Source of the DNA: Colletotrichum lupini
Lineage: Eukaryota > Ascomycota > Sordariomycetes > Glomerellales > Glomerellaceae
Reading direction: 5' to 3'
Assembly (NCBI RefSeq): GCF_023278565.1
Contig: NC_064672.1
Coordinates: 1-64,000 of the forward strand
DNA: 64,000 bases
Below, one piece after another: positions 43,273 to 55,858 of the stretch. Made by a program: the position numbers and the translations under genes. Numbering within the stretch: position 1 is the stretch's first letter; every line of letters begins with the position of its first letter. The notes under the pieces are model-generated. The model did not search any database. It was not told where the DNA came from and saw only the letters and a list, made by a program, of their open reading frames with translations.

Positions 43273-46200
43273 CTTATGGATACAGGTACCTACTGAGCCT
43301 TCTGCCCTGGGCGTGACGGGGCACTGAGGTGGGAGGCGAATTCCGGCTGTTTCTGTTGTGAACTTGTGCAACCAAGTACAAATTGGACACTGTAGCTTAC
43401 CGTACTGCGTCGGTACTTAGGTACCTTAACCCGACACGGTCAGTGAGCTAAGTCCGACATATGCGCTGCCAGTGCTCCCAGACTCAGTCTGTTCTGACTC
43501 TCTTGGGGCAAGAGCGGTACTTGCTGTCCCCCTTGGAAGTGCACTTGCAAATACGTACTTTCGCAAATCCCCTCAAAGCGGAAATTCAGGGGAAGCATCG
43601 TGGAAGACCAGGAATGTTGGTAATTCGTAAAACCTCGCTGCCTCTGGCAAACACTTCTTTCCAACTACTGTACGGAGTATATTCTACCGGTACACACTCA
43701 TAGCCCCATGCCCCTTCGTGTGCTGAGTTACGGTGGAAACTTCACAGTTCTACCGTAATGGTCATCGAAAGCCCTAAGCAGGCCAAGCAAGCCAAGAAGC
43801 ATCGAATGAAATCATGGATATTCTCCCTTTTCCGGCTTCTCTCTCTCATACTATGTATATCTCATCCAACTCAGGCCCCGTCCATGAAAAGACCGCTAAC
43901 AATGGAGCATCCGCTAACGTGGTGACGATGCCCATATGGTCAAACCCGTGCCGTGGTAAGGCCCCACCTCCCTACGGTTCCTCTCCTCTGCATCATACCA
44001 AAACACCCTGTTTAGCTGTCTCTGCCACTGACGCATAACTAGATGGGTATTGCTTTCCGTAGGTAGCTAGTTGGCATGTTCATCAGCCCAGCATGGCATC
44101 GTGGCTTTTGGCTGCTTTGGTTAGTGGACATCCAGCTCGGCCGTTTCGATATGGGGTCGTCTGACCCAGTCTTTTGCGGAATGTGCTGTGCAATTTTGTG
44201 CTGCAACTTCAGCCTGGCTTTACCAGACCAGTACGGAGTACACAAAGACTGACAGGGTAGCGACTGCCGCCTCCACATCGTCTTTGCATCGGCTCGTCGG
44301 CGAACTGCGAGACCCTAGATCGGACGGGACGGGGTTCCCTCTCCGACCGTCTGCCCATTGCACCGCTTCTTCGTGGACCGTTAGTGACGAGCTCCCTGAC
44401 GGAGGAGGGGCCACCTCCAGATCAGTGCTGATGGCCACAAGCCTCTCTCTGAGTATCAGCTCCTTCTGTGCGTCTGGCTAGAAACTTGCCTCGCTTCTTT
44501 GCTGAACTCCTGCATCCAGAGAACACTCTTCTTGCATCTGTGTTGCAAGATGATGACAGACAGCAAACTGTGTTTGTGTTTGCGTAGTGTTGGATGGGTG
44601 TCGCCGGTGAGGGCTGAACCTCCAGAGATGGATGGCTGGTCCAAATCTTCAGCCTTTCCGGTTTCCCCTCGTCTGAGGCTTGCCGGAAGAACTCTCAATC
44701 CTATCACATAACTTTGCCTGTAAAACACGGCTGCCGAGGGGGAGGTGCCCGGAAGGGTGGTTTACAACCACGTCGTCTAGTTTCTCGTCCGGCCAGCTGG
44801 GGACCACCATGGTAGCGCAGCTATAATCAGTTGGCTCCAGTACCAGTTGCGCGTCTCCATTTCCCCTCCCGCCACGGGAAGGGTTATCCCGAGTCCAGCC
44901 AAATGAAGTGTGGGCTGCTGCTGAACCTCCCGACTAGGAAAGCCAGGGGAACCAACATTTCGGGAATCGTCGATGCGCATTCGATTCGCAAGGCGTTGGT
45001 GAGAAGGACGGCGAAGAAACAACCCCGACCCCAACTCCGTTCATCCGTCATCGGTAAAAGAGCTGGCCTAATCTCAATCCCGTTGAATAGGTGAAAAGGC
45101 GGCAGACGCTCCGTGTGTCAGACCACTCTCAGAGACCGCAAAGGCGCCGACTTTCAGGGCACATTGTTGGTGTCAGTCAGATGTTCTCTCCAAGACTGAC
45201 CATCTGGATCACTGGAGCCCAGTCTGCCGCTGCGATCGGGCGCTAGGCCAGTAAAGGGCAGGCACACGCCGGCTGCAGTCTCGCGTGGGTGAGGTATGGT
45301 GGGGTCGTACTCGGATTGGATAGACGGCTAACTCGGGTCTCCCTTGCAAGCTGGCCTGGCAGGGTACGAGGGTTCATCTTCCCTCCCACAAAAGGGGATG
45401 CCCACATGCCACAGGACTGGGCATCCCAAGATGCGCAAGCCGTAATTATGTGCAGCTGTGCCTACGGATAGTGCGTCTGTGTGCGTTCAGAGGTGGGAAG
45501 ATGTGTAGTCCTTCTCCCTCTTCTTGTTCTTCACTGTGCAAGTGCCACAGGGTGTCTGTTGTGGCGGGTGAATCACACTCGTCGGAGCACCTCATGAAGA
45601 TTAACCGTAACATACCTATGCTCGGCCTATACCCAAGCACCCAGGCTTAGCAGCCGCTGATTTGGGCCGGCGATCAACCTGGAACCGTGGTCGAGAACAC
45701 CGCCCAGAAGTAGGGACGGGTTACGGGAGACGGGCGCCGTCACAGATGAAGGGTTAGCCTTTCTACCCAGTCGCAGCCACGGCGTGATACGTCTCGAGCC
45801 GATGGAAGCCCTAGATCAGACCGTCCCCCGAATCCACGATAGGCGTCCGCACCTTCTGCACCTACTGCACCTGACGAGCTCTGAACGCACGCCGAGGCTG
45901 CCCTAGCCGTGACACGTTGCAGGCCGACTGCTGTTGCTCAGAAGTAGTGATGTCGAGTCCATGGCATGTGTAAGTCTGTTTGTTTCGTTTCCAGCGCTTG
46001 TTTCGCGCTATCGTCACCAAAGCTTCTCGGAGAAACAGAAACTACCTGCAACGCCTACTAAGTGCACTCAATGTGTTTTTCGGGTCTAACGAGCCCGGCT
46101 GATTGGAACCGTCTGAACAACAATTGTCTGGCCACGCTGTACCTGCACTTGGGCCATGACGTGTTGGGCGGAATGGCTGTTAGTGTCCCCGGACGGTAGA

Positions 46201-49200
46201 GCTGGTTTAGGTGATCAAGACCAGCTCTGGCGCTCTGGTTCTTGAGTCTCAACTCTCGACTGAACTGAAAAAGTCGACTAGGAGGAACTACTGCCGCGAA
46301 TTGTCTTGCCAATGTTGCAGCAAGGAAAGCAGCCGGGACAAGTTTAGATACCTAGGTAGTGCCTAGATAGATGATAGACAAGAGGGACAAGTTCGCTCGA
46401 CTAGGTGGGGGTAATCGCTGCATCCTGCGAGATGGTAAAGGCGCATGGCACTCTCGGATTTGGGTCTGCAAGATTGGCGGCGGTGCCTCAGTGCCGATTC
46501 GATTCGTTCAGTCGTCGAACGAGATGCCGCGATGGAACACCAACACCTCTACATCGATCGTCGAGTAGCAACAGGCCATTCCAAGACAGTTCAAGATATG
46601 GAACAGCGGTGAGATCCAGGGCCCCAGCGTACGTATTCGGGTATTGTCTGCGCCGAGTGCCCAAAGGTCCTGCATCGACACCATGAGCTGTGTAACAGTT
46701 GCGAGATGGTCGCCGGCGAAGTCGCGAATCGGCCCAGGCATCAATTAGTCGAGCGGTGATGATAGGCATGCTGATCACTGAAGCCGGTCAGCTCAGCCCA
46801 ACGATTGGATTCCTCGCTATTACGTGTGCCCCACTCGAGATTGCGGATGATGCTCCATGTCATCCATCGTTGGCTTCCGCAAGCAAGTGCGGCTGTAAGG
46901 TAAGCACCAGGCACAAAGTACCGCCATCATCTCCATTCTCCGAAACCATGATCTGGGGTCACAAGCTGTGATACCGAACAACCTGGGATCCAGCAGCGGG
47001 CGTTCTTACGCAGTAGACGTTGCTGCAGAGAGGACTGTTTGGCTTGCAGTGCCCTGTAGCTTCTCAGTGCCCGCCCTATGAGAACACCACTACCGTGGCC
47101 TGGAAGTATCCGTACATAAGCAGGGCGTTCGTTGCTCTCTGGAACGGGCGCGAAAGCAGTCAACCAGGAAGTGAAGGTCAGGGGTCCAGACGCAATGGCC
47201 AATCCGGTGGCTGCCAGCGATGCCGAACGGACGCGGATTGACAGTCTGGTGACAGTTTCTCAAGGGCCAAGGGTGCCCATGGATGCGAAGCTTAAAAGGA
47301 AAGTCGGAAACTGGCTGTGTCTCTTGGTAGTGTTAGCAACGACGTTCAGGGCCGCCCGCAACAGAGTCGAGTACTTCTCTCTCTCAGAGGTCAGACAAAG
47401 ACACCTGAGCGTGCTGGGGCTGAGAACAAGGTTGGAGGGGTTCGTCATCCTGCTGTGTTCTGTCGTACTGCGGTAGGTAGTGAGTTCTGTGCTTGAAGGG
47501 GAGCAAGGGACGCCATGTGAAACAAAAGCAAACAATGACTGCTCGGCCTCTCAACCTTCCCTTTGTCGACCACAGGCCAAGTCCCAGCTCCGGCTGCTCA
47601 CGGCCGGTTCCGGCTGCGAATTGCCTGTTGCGGTACGGAGTGGGCTTATGTAAACGCAAGGTGCATATGACTTTTAGCTTCGGCTCGCAAACATTCAACG
47701 TTCACGTCCTTTACCCAACTTAGGTACTTGGTAGTATCCGATGGTGAATCTTGACTTTTGGAAGGACCCGAACTGCCTGTGCCTCCTCGGAGAAGCCCTG
47801 CCAGGCTACAAGCTCGAGTGAGGAAAGAAGCGAGGACGGCACGACGAGAAAGGGTTCTTTACCCAAGGTACCTAAGGAAAGTGAGGGCGGAGTGGTGCTT
47901 TCCGCTCCGATGCCGATCTGCCAAAAGAACTGGGGCCGACCTGCCTTGCTGGACGGAATGTCACCTTCCCACCTTGTTTCCCATTTCCCATCTTTGGATC
48001 TTTCTTTCCTCGTCCCGCCATGCACATGTCACCATGTCCCCACGGGATGTCAATGTCCAATCTGTCAGGCACCTCCTCGCAGCCCTAGGAATTCCTTTCT
48101 TCCTTCCTAACGCCCAAGTACCTCACTCACAGATACCACAGTACATACAGTACCTTATGCAGATGCGCCTGACACATTATACCGTAAGGTAAGGTAGATG
48201 TGAGCGATGGTCTCAGTCACATGCAGCTTGCCCCTTTTCCTTTCCCTGCGTTACCTTACCTCCAGATATGGATGGTACTGCCTAACTTGCATTTGCACAT
48301 GCTTCAAGGCGCCATCCATCTGAAAGACCACTCAACCATCAAGCGCGAGCTGGGCTGGATCTTGGTAAACGTCAAGTGACAAAAAAGGAATCTGGACCAG
48401 CCGCCAGCCCGCCCTCCTCCACCTTTACGCATACCGTGCCGGCTGGAGTGCAGCGGATCTACCGGGACTTGGCTCATTGGACAAGTTTGGGCCTTTTCCA
48501 AGCACACAAGTCATTGAAAATAATCATGGTGGCTGCTCGTCTGCATCCATGGTCGGGTCTTTTTTCTGTCGGTCTGCACGATGAATGGCTGGCTGCACGT
48601 TCATGCTTAGTACTCCGTCCTGGGCGTACTGCGACCACCTTCAGTCAGCATATGGCGGTAAGCAAATGCATCAACAACGGATGGTTGATACATAGATTAG
48701 ATAAGTACCTGGTGTAGACATCAGATTAAGGGGACAGGCCAATATCCAGCCAGCCTCATCCTCCCTTGAACCCATGGCCCGATCCATTTTGCCATTCAAG
48801 GTGGTGCGGCCCACCTTGGTCTTAGCATGCATCTCGCCGCCAAACCGAGACTAGGCTGTGTAGGTTCTTGAGCAATGAGCACCTATTACTCCGTATGGAC
48901 GAGATTCTCTTCATTTCACTCTTGTCAAGCTGGAACGCAGTCGAGGGAATCTCAGGGGAAGAAAAACACGGGGCGGCAAATTCAGGGGATGAAGCTCTCC
49001 TGTAAGAGGTTCCAGCTTCTCCCCATTGCCCACGGGCGGCCCTGGACGAGCCCTGTTCAGTGGAACCTGGTCCGAGACTTCGCCACACCTTCATCGCACA
49101 CTGATCCTGATGCGGCCAAAGTCCACCAAACTTGTGCTCACTGCGCCGTGGGCTGAGCGGGCTCTCCGCTATTCAATGCCCTGGAGCCCTGGAGTACAGG

Positions 49201-50150
49201 CTCTCCACTGCTGCGGAGAGGAGCACAGGGGTAAAAGGAGGTTGGAATCGAGAGGGGCAGTCTATGTACTGGTTTCCGCTAATTACAATCCTGGTAACCA
49301 GGCAAGGGCGACATGGTCTTGGAGTTTTGAGTCCCGGTCCATCTTCAAGGCTTGACAGCCAGGTGGACACTGGCATCCGCAATCAACGGCTCGTCCCATG
49401 AAGACAGACGCTTGGAACGCTTCGAGAAGAAAGAAAAACAAAAAGGGCTGAAAAAATGGAGGAAGAAATTTTCGTCTCGCCCACATCGTCAACGTTTAGA
49501 TGGAATGAGACCCGCTCGCATTGTGCTGACCCCGAACTCCGCCTCGGCGGGATGTCTTCTTAGGTAAAGTCTGTCAAACGGATCAAACAGTATTACCTAC
49601 CTTTCCGGCCCTGGGCTCGCTCGTAGACTGCGGTGTACGGTAGCCAAAGCCATACTCCGTACTCCGTACTGAACAGAGAGAAGAGAGGAAAAAGAAATCC
49701 GAAAAAAAAAAAAAAAAAAAAAGAGTTGCAGGTGGTCTGTGCATTATCGCCGTACACCGAGTCACCGACGGAGCCGGCTCACCGAGGTCACTCGGCGGTT
49801 GCTATTGGCCACAGTTGATCCCGCCCATTCCGACGCGGCTAAAGCTCCCACTCCGTTGAACCTCGCCTCAAGTCCTCCCGTCCAACGAGACAAACGGCAA
49901 TGTCAAGGTAAAGGCAACGCCAGCCAAGAGTTCATCCACAACTATCATTACCAACACGGCAGTCAAACTTTGTCTTCCCTCTCAGAATTTCCCAGCAGTG
50001 GATCTCTTGCCACACTTTTTGTCCGTTGTCAACTTGTGGTCGTTACAAGTCCCGCCGCCTTGGCACTTCGCGGACCTTTACTCGCGCCCGGAATCGCGGC
50101 ATCTCCCGCTCCTCGACCTCACCTCGATTTTGCCCGACGTCATCACAATC
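43273..50150. other. 6.9-kb stretch with no supportable gene
   Basis: Composition is ordinary to GC-rich, not RIP-like, yet no frame longer than about 144 codons occurs and none has a domain, signal peptide or splice structure. Several copies of a TACTCCGTA-type motif occur (43670, 44231, 47632, 48611, 48887, 49653), as do GGTACCTAAGG-type palindromes (43425, 47870). An A-run of 21 lies at 49702-49722. The last few hundred bases should contain the GPI18 promoter. Non-coding RNA or heavily spliced genes could be present but cannot be seen here. Confidence 0.5.
49702..49722. repeat. Poly-A run (21)
   Basis: An uninterrupted run of A about 430 bp upstream of the GPI18 start. Confidence 0.9.
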
Positions 50151-51719
50151 ATGTTCTCCCGCCATGACTCTCAACCCCGTCAGACCTTGATCACCGCTTT
50201 CGTCGCCTGGAAGGCCCTCCTACTGGCCATCGCCCTCGGCAGCGCTGTGGCGCCATCTTACGATACTTCGACGACCTTGATGCTCCAGCGCAATGAGTCC
50301 GACGTCTCCCTCGTCACCCGCCTGACGCGCTGGGACGCTCTCTACTTCACTCAATCCGCCAGACGCGGCTACGTGTTCGAACAGGAGTGGGCTTTCAACG
50401 CTGGTCTGCCACTCGTCGTCTCGGGCCTGATCCGGGTCGCGCGCCTGCTTGGCTTCGAGGGCGATGAAACCGGCGCGTCGGAAGCTGCCTTCAGCATCGT
50501 GATCGCTCACGTAGCTCATCTATTCGCCGCTCTCGTGCTGTACGAGCTGACCATCAAGCTCTTTACTCGACCTCGATTGGCATTCCTGTCCGCCTTGCTC
50601 CACATTTTGTCTCCGGCTGGCCTATTCCTTTCGGCACCCTACGCAGAGAGTCTTTGCGCCTTCTTCTCTTTCGCCGGCTACTACGTGCTCGCATCGGCGT
50701 CGACCTCCATCAAGGGGTCGTTTCCATGGGTCACAGCTCAGATCTTGGCCGGCGTCATCTTTGGTCTCGCGACGGCCTCTCGGTCAAACGGCCTCCTGAA
50801 CGGCCTCCCCTTCGCCGTCGAGTGTCTAATGATCCTGCCCCCGCTGCTGGCCAGCCCTATGAGCTTGAAAAATATTGCGGCTCTGTTTGGTTCTGTCACA
50901 GGCGGGCTCCTCGTGGCAACGGGGTCCGTTGTACCACAAGCGCTTGCTTGGCTGCGATACTGTTCCGGCGCATCCGAGGCGCGCGCATGGTGTGAGCGGA
51001 CCGTGCCCAGCATCTATTCCTTTGTACAGGAACATTACTGGTATGTACTCTTTGCGCTTCACCGTCGTTTTCTCTTTCAGGAATGAAAATTTCTCTCCAG
51101 CCTTACACTAGCCATGGGTCTGGTCATGGTTGAGTCACCCCTCCCCCCTCTGTCTGCTTCCCTCCCTCAGGCCCCGTCAAGTGCTTTGGGTCGGTACTTG
51201 CGGAGATTTGAGGTGGGATCTGGGTTTTGTGGGATCGTGAATGTCACTTGGTTCCTCTAGATTCTGTTCTCGCTTGCTAATCTTGGATCACGCAGGGACG
51301 TTGGCTTGTTCCGTTATTGGACGCTATCGAACGTTCCTCTGTTCGTTCTTGCCGCGCCGGTGCTGGGACTCCTCATGGTGTCCGGGTGGGAAGTCATCAA
51401 CAGGCCTTCGGGGTTGGCGCGGAGTCCGACGGCGGAGAAGCAGCGACAAGGGCAGAGTGGCACGAAGTCGGTTTTAGTAGGTTCCATGGCCGCTGCCCAA
51501 CTTCTGCTTGCCGCCTTGGCGATCACGACGTACCATGTCCAGATCATCACTAGGATCGCGTCTGGGTATGCGGTGTGGTACTGGTGGGTTGCCGGTTGCC
51601 TGCTGGACCACGGCGCCAACGGCAAGAGACGGGACGTGGGCGGCAAAGTTGTCATTTTTTCGGTAATGTACGCCATGATTCAGGGTGTGTTGTTTGCGTC
51701 GTTTCTACCGCCTGCTTGA
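50151..51719 (+). CDS. gpi18: GPI mannosyltransferase 2 (Gpi18/PIG-V)
   Basis: The enzyme adds the second mannose to the GPI-anchor precursor in the ER membrane. Two exons, 50151-51040 and 51296-51719, join in phase across a 255-bp intron (GTATGT...CGCAG) to give 437 residues. The family box LTRWDALYFTQSARRGY (about 58-74) includes the luminal Trp-Asp pair. FNAGLPLVVSGLIR, SPAGLFLSAPYAESLCAFFS and ASRSNGLLNG follow, and the junction rebuilds HYWDVGLFRYWTLSNVPLF. Many hydrophobic segments (about eight or more) fit a multi-pass protein. An in-frame ATG at 49998 would extend it by 51 residues, but family members start near the first helix, so 50151 was chosen. The gene looks intact and housekeeping-like. 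Confidence 0.92.
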
Positions 51720-53029
51720 GATACCCCGGGTTCTGCCGCTGCGGCGCATGGATCTCAGTTTAACCTGTTCATCATAATAAATAGACTTTTCTTTTGACAT
51801 TGAGTCGCATGACGAGAGTGCCTTATGAATTCAACGCCCCGTACTGCATATGGGATGATGACCAAGAATGTCGGCCACTTCGGATAGCCTGGAAAGCCTC
51901 ATGAACCCTTATCTGGACCCTGGCTCTTGCTGGCAGGTAAGCCAAGCAAACCTAAAGCCTTGCGTATGAGGTGTAGTCAAACAATGTGACTCAAGCATGA
52001 AGAGTGATGTCATGCTTCCCAAGGTCGGTTGACGTCTCTGGCATGTTCATGCCATCTATACGCCAATAAAATTTGTCTTCCAGAGCAATTCAGGGTCTAT
52101 GATCGTGATGAAAGGCTAATATTGGATGACCACCGGTGACAAGTCCGTCATCCAATTGACCCAAGTCACGAGGCACCTTGTAATGGCTTGACCTGTGTTT
52201 ATGCCTCTTTCTAGCATCAAAGTAAGTACGAGGGTAGGACTGCAGATTGCAGTAGGGGTGACCTCCTGACCATGGTTCAATCGTGGCCTATCAAATTGTT
52301 CTGAAATCATCAATTGTGAACACCTCACTCTGAGTTTACTGTTTAAAAAAGTACCGAGTAAATGGTGCATCGATCAAATAGTCTAAGAGGGCCTTAGTCG
52401 AGAGTGCAGCACAACATTAGGTATGATGATCAACACAGCTGGACTCCACGAGCTTGGAATTTGGGCCGGATGCCTTGTTGTTAAAATGTAGCATACAGTC
52501 GGCGGCGTGGGGTATGTCATGGAGCCTCGCACACTCGGTAAGAAAGGAGTCTCGGCCTTGGAATTGATAGCTATCGTTCTTCATTCGACATGTTGGGCAA
52601 CCTATAACAATCATAAGATAACAAGCAAGGAACAAGGCCTTTTGGGCGTAGTTCTTTGTATTCCTGAGCTAGATGTTCATTCTGGGTACAAGAACGATAA
52701 AGCCATGATAGCTGTCCTATCCCGATGGCCTTTTGGTGATGACTAGGCATAATCAGCATGGACTCTCTCGCTCTTCAACCTGAGAAAGGACACAGACTTA
52801 CAAGCCCCCATTCAGACCGTGCGTTGCCATATCTCCAGCCTTCGACCCCCTTCCAGTGCTCATCTCCTATCTTAGACTCGTATCGATGACGGTCACCTGT
52901 GATGTTAGATGTATTCTCTAATGGAACAATGGTTCGTACATATGTGTGAGTAGTATGAAAGAGGCGAGCAGTGCATGTACTATCAGAAAAGCTATCCCAT
53001 GAGGACTGGTTAGGTCCAATGACAATCCC
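51720..53029. other. Intergenic without a supportable gene
   Basis: Short frames on both strands at 52116-52760 have no recognisable features. This is the 3' flank of GPI18 on one side and of a decayed minus-strand gene on the other. Confidence 0.45.
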
Positions 53030-53865
53030 TTACTGAAGAGCCTTTTTCTTGAGCTGCATGAGGTAGGCCGAGGTGCGAGCAACCCTTTCCGTCTCGAAAC
53101 TGAATTCTTTTCTGTAGCGAGCTTTCTTGCGCTCGATTTTGCGGTCTCGGCGGAGGACGTCGTCGAACTGGTGGGCTTCCAGCCAAAGGGGTAGGAAAAA
53201 GGATATGGAATCAATGAGGGGATCAGCCTGGCCGACGACGAACTTGACGATTCTGATCTCCTCGTCATCCTCACTGACCGCTGCATTGTTGCAGAAGATA
53301 TGCTTGGAGCGGTCAGCAACGTAACCTTCGTTACGGGCCAGATAGTTGTCCACGGCCTTGTATCGATAACTAGGATTGAAGAAGCCTGTCATCTAAAGGA
53401 AGATGCAAAGCTCGTTACCGGTCATGGGAAGAGCCTGCGGATGATTCCTGACGACCAGGCGGATAGCGAAGGCAATAATCTGCTTGGGATCGTTGACTGC
53501 GGAGTTAATGACCTCTTACTTGGAGCCGTCGGGATTCTGACGAGAGTAGCACACGACGGAGGCGCCGAAGTGATCAGGGAGAGGGCCTGGGAATTTCAAA
53601 GGCAGGTGGCCATGGCCATCCTCAGACTGCAGGTCGCCGATGATTTCCTCATCTTCCTATCTACTGATTAGCCCGTCTGCGTGTTTCTTATTACAAGCCA
53701 ATTGATTGCTTATCCGTCCGGGACGCAGGGCGCCCAGTCCCCGTGCCAGATGAAGCACTTCTCAACTTCCCACTTGACCTTGGCTTTGGCGCAGTTGGTA
53801 ATCACGTATGCAGAGTCGGAGGTGGGTGTGGTTGGGGGAGGGTAGAGAGAGCCTGGGGTGGCCAT
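53030..53865 (-). pseudogene. Decayed gene of unknown family with two in-frame stops
   Basis: A first segment from ATG at 53865 reads MATPGSLYPPPTTPTSDSAY and ...KCFIWHGDWAPCVPDG, then hits a stop. A second frame enters at 53656 after a CTATAG-like acceptor with EDEEIIGDLQSEDGHGHLPL and runs to 53030 with only two stops: TAA at 53518-53516 (after NPDGSK) and TAG at 53395-53393 (before MTGFFNPSYRYKAVDNYLAR). The expected donor after the first segment reads GATAAG rather than GTAAG. The last part, VVGQADPLIDSISFFLPLWL to YLMQLKKKALQ, is well formed. The family was not recognised. Two stops and a lost donor make it a likely pseudogene. Very short (23-26 bp) GT..AG segments occur at both stops but would shift the frame. 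Confidence 0.55.
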
Positions 53866-54411
53866 TGTTCCTCTGTGCGATGATGCCGTGTTGAATGATG
53901 AGAAAGTATGAATGTTGTCTTGGGTTGGTGATGGAAGGAGCGTTCCCCAATTTCAAAAATTTCAGAAGGCGTGAGTATTTGTGAAAAGGTGTTTCAAAGC
54001 GGCGTGTGTATTCATTAGGGTTTAATATGCCTCACCACATCATCTCATCGGCGTGTCTATTCACCTACGTATACGTGCGCGATGTGTTAGAAGGCATTGT
54101 CTTCAAGCTGGGCTACCGGTTTCTTTGACCTGCGTTCACACGAGTTTCATCGTCTGGCTTGAAAGGCTATGAGCATACTTATGAAACACCAACAGCAAAC
54201 AGCTGGATAAACATGTATTTTAACCAATGGTCTCAAGCCAATATCTAAGGGTACAGGAAGGCCTGGCTAGGGGTATGGAGTCTAAAGTAGGTAAGAGTAG
54301 GTCATTAGCAGGACGAGTAGGCTCTAAAGTTGCCACACCGTCTTCATTAGGATTAAATGTGAACCTAAAAGTAGAGTCCACGGATAAGGGACACTTTGTG
54401 AAGCCCGTCGC
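53866..54411. other. Intergenic, no gene seen
   Basis: No frame of interest apart from a small one with no features at 54227-54415. It should contain the terminators of the flanking minus-strand gene and the promoter of the decayed one. Confidence 0.45.
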
Positions 54412-55858
54412 TTAGTCGCTGTCCTCGTCCCGGCCAGGCCATACGAGTTTTCTCCTGATGACGGCACGGGCACAGCAAAAGCCAACAAACAGCCAAACGG
54501 CGACCAGCGCAATGGTGAACACCGTGGCCAACCACAGCAAGCCCTCATTGCCGAAAGCCTCGCCTATGCGGATAGTGGCAATGGTGAAGCCGACGTTGGG
54601 GAATACGAAACTCCACCAGCTGAGGTGAAAGGAGTGATCGGGCATCCCAAACATCGTAGAGAGACAGGCGGATGAGAAGAACCAGAACGACAGACCCCAC
54701 AGAAAGACGGCGGTGAAGAGAGCGACGGCCCTTACGGCGAAAGCGACGGTGCCTGGATTTTCCATGCCGTACAGATAAGCCGCATCGCGGAGGGAATCGG
54801 AGATGATGGATCCCTCGGAAGCGATGAGCCGGGGCACGTTGGCACCCATGGCTACCAAGGCTGCGGCGGTGAAACTCGGCGGTCCGACTGCGATGAACAT
54901 TCCGGGGCGTTGGACGGGGAGGCCAATGGTCATGAGTCTGGACAGATACGTCGCGTACATGAAAGCTGAGACGAGGAAACCCAGCCCCTGAGCCGCGAGA
55001 CCTGCGCCTAGCATAGCAGCGGCTTGATTTGGCGGCTGCGAGGAGGCCATGAAGCCAGCTAGCGTACCTGATAGCATGACGGGAAAGATGGGCAGAATCC
55101 AGGCCGGAGTCATGCTATCTAGTGACAGTCTTCTGCGGCCGGTGAAGAGGAGGTGGTACATGCCGACGGAGGCGAAGAAGGTGACCACGAGGTAGATCCA
55201 GAAACACACTCTCAAGGTGACGATGAGCCATGGACCACATTTCGGAACAGCGTAGTGTTGAATGTTGGAAAGGGCGGCAGCGATGGAGAGGAAGAAGGTC
55301 GGGATAAAGAGGGATTCTGAAGGGTGCGTGATGGCTTTTGCTGGCGTCTTTCGGAAGAAGGAGAAGCGGAGGCAAAGGGCCAACGTAATGAGGAAGATGA
55401 GAACAATGTCGAGAAGGAAGACGATGAGACCTATCGTGTCTAGCCCGCGGAATCGATGGGGAGTCTCGGCGATGAGGAGGGCGATGCCGCCTGTTGACAT
55501 GCTGTGTGGGAGGTGTCAGTGAGATACAGGGGGTGAGGGGGCTAGGCCGGTAAGCCTGCATGGGAAGCCGTCGGCTCGGGACGCGGCATGAGACATACGT
55601 TAGGGTGTACCATGCAAAAGTGAAATGATGTATGCGTTCGCGCAGAGAGACCTTTTCCAGAAGGGTGTTGGTTCTGCTCTTTGTGCGGGAGAGGGTGGCC
55701 ATGAGGGCATTCTGAGGCGGCTCGTCTGAGATTTGGCCCTCGTCCCTGGTTCGGGTCGAGGCCTTGGAGACGACATCTGCGATATTATGTGAGTACGCGA
55801 GACTGAGTATGAGAGTAGAAAGATCGGACTAACTTGTAGGTTCGTCAGCGGCAGCCAT
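54412..55858 (-). CDS. TDT-family anion transporter (SSU1/MAE1-like, SLAC1-type fold)
   Basis: Three exons, 55858-55834, 55776-55599 and 55501-54412, join in phase to give 430 residues. The tellurite-resistance/dicarboxylate transporter family (PF03595) includes the yeast sulfite pump Ssu1 and fission-yeast malate carrier Mae1. Exons 2 and 3 rebuild the family opening HHFTFAWYTLTMSTGGIALL. About ten membrane segments follow, including PAWILPIFPVMLSGTLAG, RPGMFIAVGPPSFTAAALVA and WWSFVFPNVGFTIATIRIGE. A short basic tail ends at DEDSD. The ATG at 55501 region (MSTGG) lies inside the first helix and is not the start. Fungal members near Ssu1 export sulfite at the plasma membrane, so sulfite efflux is the best guess, with organic acids as the alternative. 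Confidence 0.9.
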
